This document shows positions 57,377-64,000 of a stretch of DNA of 64,000 bases, one piece after another. The first letter of the stretch is position 1. Each line of letters opens with the position of its first letter. The stretch covers positions 124,001 to 188,000 of the forward strand of contig JAQGBZ010000088.1 of NCBI GenBank assembly GCA_034687125.1. Direction: 5' to 3'. The translations under genes and the position numbers were made by a program. The notes beneath the pieces were generated by a model that worked only from the letters and a program-made list of their open reading frames with translations, had not been told where the DNA came from and did not search any database. This DNA comes from Neelides folsomi. Lineage: Eukaryota; Arthropoda; Collembola; Neelipleona; Neelidae.

Positions 57377-60300
57377 TCACTGCCAGTCGGGGAAGAGGAC
57401 GCGGAAGGAGTCGGGCTCCTCACCCTGCTTCACCACAATGGAGATCGTTACGGCGTTCCCTCCAGCACGCTCATGCTGTGACCGGATGTATTCCTGCGAA
57501 ACCCCATTTGCATTTCCAATTCATTTACAATTCCCTCTTACATCGGACATCTTCAGGGAGTTGGCTCGCTCCTCGGCCGATGCCCCTTTCCCGAGCCAGA
57601 TGAATATCTCGTCCGCTCCCGTGTCCAACACCATCACATCGTCTTCGTTCAAATCCTATCGTTAGAAACAAGCTGTGTAAATTATTCTTTCGCATTCCCC
57701 AACTCTCAGAGCCCTGAGAGTGGGCAGTTTGGGTGAGTGGTGCGTATAGGCATAGGAAATAAACCTCTTTAGTAAAGTTGTGAACTTCGTCCACATCCAG
57801 CTTCGTTGATGGAGGTGTGATACTGCAGTGGAAAAGGCGAGTCGCAAGTGTGGGGCTGTCGTTCTCAAAACTTGCCTTATTGTATTCTCCCTTTCCACTA
57901 AGGAGAGCCCAAAACTCTTCTGGCTCGCTTCCCTCACTAATTTTGCTCGCCGTTCGGTCGGGAGAAACGAGAGCGTCGACCTTTGCTCCCATAGCTTTCT
58001 CCTCTTCCGAAGCCCCTTTCCCGATCCACATGTACGTGACTGAAGGGCCGTCAAGAACGAAGACGTCGTCCGAGTCCAATGAGGCCGCTTTGGGAAGCAC
58101 TTCAATCGCCCGGGTGTCTTCGTCGCAGGTGCCTTGGACTTGGAAGAGCCGTGGGACATTAGAATCATATGTATCATGTTCGCGAACGTTTTTAAATCCG
58201 CTGGCATGTCCCCCGCGGAAAACGATCATTTTCCCTTTAAAAACACGTAGGAAATGGGCCGGTTCGTGTCCTTGGAGAACCCTCACTTGGACAGCTCGAC
58301 CCCCAAGCTCATCATCCAATCTCAGGGTTTGAAGGGCCGCGGCCGCCTTTTCGTCCTGGCTGCTATCCACTCCCTGGACATAAAAAGTTAATTGCTTTCA
58401 ATCCGTTTTTATATATGTTTTAATCTCCTCTCCGGCAAAGGAGGCCGGACGAGGTTCAGGTTGAGTCGAAGGATTAAGGGAATTGCCTGCCAAAAGTAGA
58501 GGATGTAGTTTTCCCTTCCACTTTTCTCCTTGTACGTGTATTTGAGAACGTAGGAGTCTCCGCCGAAGAACATGCCGTGTTTCTCTGGGGGAACCGGAGC
58601 GAGCTCAAAGTTCTCGATCCGCCAAAGCTCAGTTTTCCCCGTTCCATCGTCGGGGCAGAAACCAAGGGCCTTGCCGAGATTCTTCAATAGCTTTCGCAAC
58701 TTTTCCTTGTCGTTCCCCGCGTCTCGAATCTTTTCCCCGAGAACCGGAGTGCTTGCTGAAGTTTATAAGGAACTCGAGTTAATTAATGGGATCCAAGGAC
58801 AGGGAGTTAAAGATATACCGGCGATCTTCTCCATTGTGTACACTTTCCCAATGATGGGCGGAGAGTCGTCCGCCTCCTTCCATACAGTGAAGTATTGCTT
58901 GAAGGCAGGAGGTTCGCCGTCGTCCACTACGCGTTGGATCTGTGAAGAAGACGGAGCTCTGGCCCTTTAACTTCTCCACTCCCCCGCTTTCACTTACCCT
59001 CGTCCATTGTGGGTAGTTGTTTTGGGTCAAGAAGCCTTCGGCCGATTTCATGGCATGGGCCTTCTCGTCCCTCGTGCACTTCCGTCCAATCCATACAAAG
59101 ATTCCTGACTTGCCCGCATCAAGGATGTAGCAATCCTATATATATGAAATCAACGTCTCAGCCGAATTCCTCACCGACAACCAAAAATGTGCCAGAAAAC
59201 AAATACCGAATTCAGTAACCATCAAAAGCAAAAACCCGTTTTAATCTTGTTTACAACCCTCTTAAGCTAGTCAAAATTTTGTTAGTGATTATCATAATAA
59301 ATAATTGCCCATTTCACTCATTTGTATGGGGATATAAAGGGCACTTGGCTCACGAAATGCTTCGAACCCAAAAGGACTCGAATATTGAAACTTGTTAAAT
59401 AAATACTTGAGGAAAATTTTTGTCAACGCCCTTGGTTTGAGTGCATAAGATATAAATATAGTAGTTACATAATGGACCAATGCTCGAGTGGAGCTATTTA
59501 ATAATCAAATGAATTTTGTAAAGAAGCAGTTTGGATGTAAATAGGGTTAATTAGCTCTTGAAAAACACTCTTGAATTCAAATAAGCATAAGGGGAAAATC
59601 TATATACAGATTAAATAAGTAGGTATTATGTAATGCATGACTAACCTCGCCTCCGTCCCCCTCCTTCGTTCCGTCATGTTAATGAAAGAAAACGTCTCTA
59701 TATTAGGCATATCATCATTCCACTCTCAACATATTTCTCATATCTCTCACAAACTCATAATGCTCCGAGAAAACTTCACGCCAAATGAGTTGCGAGGAAA
59801 AGTGTTCGCTTGCCTGAGATTGAAGCATTTGTCTCTTCAGAGGCTTCTCCCCCACTTTCTCCACCTTCACCACCCCGGAAGAGTCGCTGACGTGGAAGAG
59901 ACTCACGGTGCTCTGGAGTTGACACTTGTTCAGCCTTTTTCTCATCCCCTTAACCTCACCTCTGCCTGCTTCTCGAACACCACGTCGTCGTCTGTCGGGG
60001 GAGGGTCGGCCATTTCAGCTCTTGACCCTCCGCCAAGAGCTGTGAAGAAATCCGCTACGTCCTCTTCGCTCGAGCTGGGTTCTGAAATTAATTAATGTTT
60101 TCCAAATCCGATTAGTCAAATGGAAACGAACCGATGACTGTGATTTTGAGTCGGCCGCCATGGTCCTGGTCTCGGATTTGGTTCGCTGCTTGGATCGCCT
60201 TCAGCCGTTCTGTTCGCTTGCTGTAGCGCCCGACATAGACGAAGAGCTTTTTGGGAGTATCCAGGACGAAGCAATCTCCCTTATTCATCGACTTCACACT

Positions 60301-62454
60301 CGTTTCCACCTTTTGAGTCAAACGTCATTTTCTTCTCGAGAGGGTCCATTGAAATTGTACAATACCTCTCGCACGCGGACGTTTCTCTTTCCTTTCACTT
60401 GGAAGAGGCGGGACGGGGCATCGTCTGGGTTGAAGTGTTTAAACCCGCTTTTGACTCCTCCGGGAACGTAGCGGACACCTGGGCGGGAAATCGGATTTAT
60501 AATCCCTCCAAATCCCCCAAAGTCTCTTCTTCACTCACCGCCTGGGAAGTATGATAGGAAGACCGGAGACTCATACTCTTCCGTTTCGCGGTGCTGGACC
60601 GGAATTCCGCCGAGCATTTCATCCAACTCCACCGCCTTGATTGCAGCTGTTCCCTTCTCATCCTAGATGAAAGAAAACATCTCATTTTTTCCACCCTTAT
60701 CCGGAGAGAGATGGATGGGGGAGAGATAGGGAAATTGTAATTAAGCTCCCCCTCACCTGTGTCGTCTCCTTGCCGAGCCAAAAACTGTGAAAAAAGAAGA
60801 GTGAGCGTGTGATAAAGGGGAATTGGAAACTAACTGGATGTCCCAAGACAGAACGCCGTTCCGCTCCTTCGTCTAAAAACAAGAGGAGATGAGTAATGGG
60901 TCCGCGACTAACAAGTTATAAAGAACCCTGAGAGGCATCTAAAAGAAAAGGTTCAAAGGCTTTTCTCGTAGATGAGTCTAAGAAACTCGGATGACTCTCA
61001 TGATATGACTCATATGATATTCCTCTCATATTCACATAGTTCCAACTTTGGGAGAAAAATTTACTCACATAGAGGATGATGTAGGAATCGCCACTATAGA
61101 ACTTGCCGTAGTCTTTCTCTGGGTACGGGACTGGTGCGAAGTTCTGAAAAGTAACACTTTCTCATTCCACCGTCATAATTCATAGGATCGAGGTAAGGAA
61201 ATGAGTATTTAAAAGGAGTCTTGAGGAGGGCAAACGGAACATGGGGAATGCATAATAACTCCGTGTTAGTATAATGGGTTGAGGGAGAAGTCATTGGGTT
61301 TGTGAGCGACGACTCATTAAATTTCCCCTCAAGAGCGGTTGGGCCCATTTTGGAATTTTACTCATTACCCGGAGAGGGGGGCTTCCGGAAATAGAGTGTA
61401 GGGCCGAAATATAAATCAGGAGCTACAGACCCACTTGAAATCCGAAAACCTCGAATCCGCCTCCGCTCTCCCGCATCTCCTCTATACCGTATTTATAGAT
61501 CTCGACCGAGCGGATAGTTCGATGGGATGGATTTCCCATTCTCTCGCTCTCCGGCCCCTTTCCTCAGATGAACTTGTCAAGAAGAATATCTTGAGAGATT
61601 CAGGAGGTCCATGAAGCCAAGAGCAACTCGCTTCACCTTAATGCTCTCATCTCCGGAATAAAAACAAACATTCTCCATTCTCTCCCGTCCTTACTTATTT
61701 ATAAGGGAGGATCTCGCCAGCCCCCACTCACATACATCCAGAGATTTAATCTCTATTTATGCAGCTCCATGATCCCATCAACTCCACACGTCCTGAACCG
61801 GGAGCTTAACTTGCGGGCGAACCTCGCTCGATCGTATGGTACAAATATATAATCCTGGTTCTCTGTTCCAGTACGTAAATAAGTATATAGAGACTATAAC
61901 TCACTCACCGAGTCAGAGACTCCATTCCTTAATTAATCCATTAGTCCATTCAACTCTCCCAACTCTCACTCATCGGATATCCCGCAAGCACAGTAGAACC
62001 TCACAATAGAGCCCTCATGTGAGTATGTAAATGTTTCTATAATTACTTCATGATCTAATGGACAACCCTTTCTCGAAAATTAATAAATTGAACAAAGCGG
62101 CCATCCCCACTCCCACATTATTATATTTAAAAGCATGGTTCGGAGTGAAGGCGCTGACGAAGTTAACAGATTAGTTGGTCCCAGGGACGATTAGTGGGAT
62201 GAGCAGAGTCCGATAAATTATTCAAATCAATTAAGAGAGGAAAAAGTTTGGGAAGAGGAGAGAAGGATGTGAAAGGGCCAAGTCCCATCCTCACACACAT
62301 TTCTTTCAGAAGAGTGAAGAAGAATAGAGGAAAAGAAAGTGAAAATAATAAAAAAAAGTGGAGAAATAAAAAGAGTATGGGTAACCTCGATTCTCCATAT
62401 TTTGGTGCCGGGTGTTTGGCCGACGCCTGTAAATGCTGGATCAACGACCGTCAT
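57377..62454 (-). CDS. Gel: Gelsolin, six-domain cytoplasmic-type actin-severing protein
   Basis: Calcium-controlled protein that severs and caps actin filaments. Fifteen exons on the minus strand: 62454-62386, 61143-61069, 60872-60835, 60784-60757, 60662-60539, 60478-60366, 60309-60132, 60081-59960, 59912-59814, 59135-58998, 58939-58819, 58755-58487, 58373-57765, 57655-57542, 57493-57377; total 2214 nt, or 737 residues, the size of cytoplasmic gelsolin. Domain 1 begins TKIWRIENFAPVP with [11 protein letters not shown] and [12 protein letters not shown]; domain 2 has [10 protein letters not shown] and [12 protein letters not shown]4 has [14 protein letters not shown] and [14 protein letters not shown]5 has [16 protein letters not shown]6 has [19 protein letters not shown]. 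The chain ends FPDWQ. No signal peptide is encoded by this first exon, so the form is intracellular. Exons 3 and 4 are only 38 and 28 nt. Two introns use GC donors (58486, 59813), and intron 59913-59959 is 47 nt. Confidence 0.93.
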
Positions 62455-63660
62455 TTTTCTTCTGTTCCTCCGTCCGTCCGTCGAAGGTTCGAGTTCTCCG
62501 GCTGTCAAAGTCGGAGTGGTGGAAGAACCGTCGGAGAGATTTCTTTATTTAAAGCCAAGTTGTCAGAGGAAACTCCTCACTGACTCATGTCTAAATTGAG
62601 AAGAGCCGGCGCACGGGAAAAATGAGCGGATCACATTCATAAGGAAAAAAGTGAATAGACAAGCTGGTGGGAGAAGCTTATGGTTTCAACATGTACGAGG
62701 GAATATTTATGCATGTGTGCACTGTTTTGCTTCACATTCGCAAGGAGTTTCCTCTTGTTGATTCCTTGCGAATATAGACATATGGGCCTGGAAGGTCTGT
62801 GAGTTTGGTCCCCGAGGGAAACCGCCCTGCTCTGTATGGATGCCCCACTTGGTCATAAATGAGTCTTCTTCTTTTCCTCTTTCCACAATTTCCATTTTTA
62901 CACCACTTTTATTACTTCAAAGTTGGAGAGACATTTTCCTCCAATTACGAGCTTAAAGGAGAATATCATCACTTCATTCCTCCCAGTCTTTTAGGAGGAA
63001 AAGCCAAGGAGTTTAATGGCTGACTGTTAAATGCATACTCCGACGAGTTCCTTCTTCCTTCTAGTGAAATGAAAAGTCTTGTTGAGCAGAGTGGTTCGAG
63101 TCGATTATATAAGTATTATAAGAAGCTGCCGGGAAGTTCCTTTTACAGCTTCTGAGTATTTAGTTAGCCGGCCTACTCACATTCTAAAATGCTCCAAGCT
63201 CCCCACCTTAATCTAATCATAAGGGATGTAGTGAACTATTTTATTAACGATTCCCACCTCCTGAAACAACTACTTTATGCCAACTACTTTATATTTGGTA
63301 AATATTGGGTTGTTTAAGGATGCGGTCGTGTTGTGAAAAGGCATTGCGTGCATGAACCGTTGTTTATCATTCATAAGAGAGGAGTGAACAATATGCAATA
63401 ATTTAACCTCATATTGAGGCGGTTGGTCGTGGGGAGCCAAGAATTTGTCTCTATTAAAGTGAGACTTCCTTTAATCTTGAATAGACCTGAATCACATTTG
63501 ACTTTTATGTACTTCCATTGTGAATTTATTCGGAGGAAGCGTTTGGGGAGGAGATGGGGCCAACGCGGCTCCTCGTCGTCGTTTCCATTTCTTATTCATG
63601 AGGATCTGAAAGAGGGTTCCGAGAGTCCCTTCGCGGTTCGTTCTCATGAGTAAGAAATCC
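62455..63660. other. Intergenic region upstream of gelsolin
   Basis: Gelsolin promoter and 5' UTR are expected just above 62454. The remainder is AT-moderate with no gene seen. It also receives the 3' end of the unrecognised gene ending at 63661. Confidence 0.4.
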
Positions 63661-63970
63661 TCATTTCGACCAACCCTTGAAAAATGAGGAAACCGAAGAG
63701 ATGAGCCCCGTCCCACTCGTCCTCGAGGCGAAGAGGTCGCTTTGAACAGAGCCGAAGCTCGCTTGGTACACACTGGCGGCCGCCATTTCTTGCAGACTCA
63801 CTTCGTCCAGCAAGGTCCCCTTTTGAACATTTTCCCAGTCAGGGGGGAAGTTTGAGTCGGACCAGTCGAGGTCGGACTCCTCGGAATCGTCTTCGTAGAA
63901 CACCAAATCCCGCTCGATCGATTCCTCCATTGACTTCACGAGCTGGGTCGGCATCTCAAAAGGTCCGCTC
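63661..63970 (-). CDS. Terminal coding exon of an unrecognised gene entering from the right edge
   Basis: An open frame of 102 full codons plus stop, starting after an acceptor (caattag, read on the minus strand) at 63970 with one base belonging to a split codon. The encoded tail is acidic (FYEDDSEESDLDWSDSNF), then Ser-rich, and ends SSFFKGWSK. The clean acceptor, long frame and biased composition support a real last exon. I do not recognise the family. No membrane segment or zinc-binding pattern is visible. The rest of the gene lies beyond 64000. Confidence 0.6.
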
Positions 63971-64000
63971 CTAATTGAATCCAATTAATTAAATGGGGGG

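Overview
The window is nuclear DNA of an animal, most probably an arthropod. Every coding unit except one tRNA is split by GT-AG introns, and the gene set includes an octopamine beta-type receptor, a Beaten-path immunoglobulin protein and a Src42A-type kinase, families typical of arthropods. The species cannot be read from the sequence. Introns range from 47-51 nt to 5.6 kb. By eye the base composition is mosaic: roughly 15-36 kb is AT-rich, while the left end and roughly 37-53 kb are GC-richer. I assembled exons by hand from reading frame, splice sites, phase continuity and remembered family sequences. No alignment or search was run.

Layout, left to right. (1) 113-1218 (-): 5' part of an octopamine-beta-like GPCR that runs off the left edge, head-to-head with (2) 1831-5013 (+): pyruvate dehydrogenase E1 beta. 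(3) 5062-6454 (-): a TMEM192-like lysosomal membrane protein, tail-to-tail with PDHB with only 48 bp between stop codons. (4) 9087-9168 (-): tRNA-Ser(AGA). (5) 11518-15172 (+): SNAP-25 with a duplicated 49-nt exon. (6) 17243-17708: a short non-autonomous DNA transposon (MITE). (7) 18554-22299 (+): the Gcn5/PCAF acetyltransferase. (8) 22802-26483 (+): a Src42A-like tyrosine kinase. (9) 27747-30466 (+): an ATF7IP/windei-like SETDB1 cofactor, tail-to-tail with (10) 30628-36990 (-): an SMP-C2-C1 lipid-transfer protein. (11) 42973-51280 (+): a Beaten-path family protein. (12) 53387-56570 (+): ADCK1. (13) 57377-62454 (-): cytoplasmic-type gelsolin. (14) 63661-63970 (-): last exon of an unrecognised gene entering from the right.

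The genes do not form one pathway. Several have neuronal roles in other animals (octopamine receptor, SNAP-25, Beat, Src42A), and two act on chromatin (Gcn5, ATF7IP-like). The most interesting signals are: tandem, equal-length, phase-matched exons 3a/3b in SNAP-25, placed one exon upstream of the well-known vertebrate alternative exon pair; a lipid-transfer protein joining TMEM24-like and PDZD8-like parts; poly(A) signals fused to stop codons in the two minus-strand members of the convergent gene pairs; and two GC-AG introns plus two micro-exons in gelsolin.
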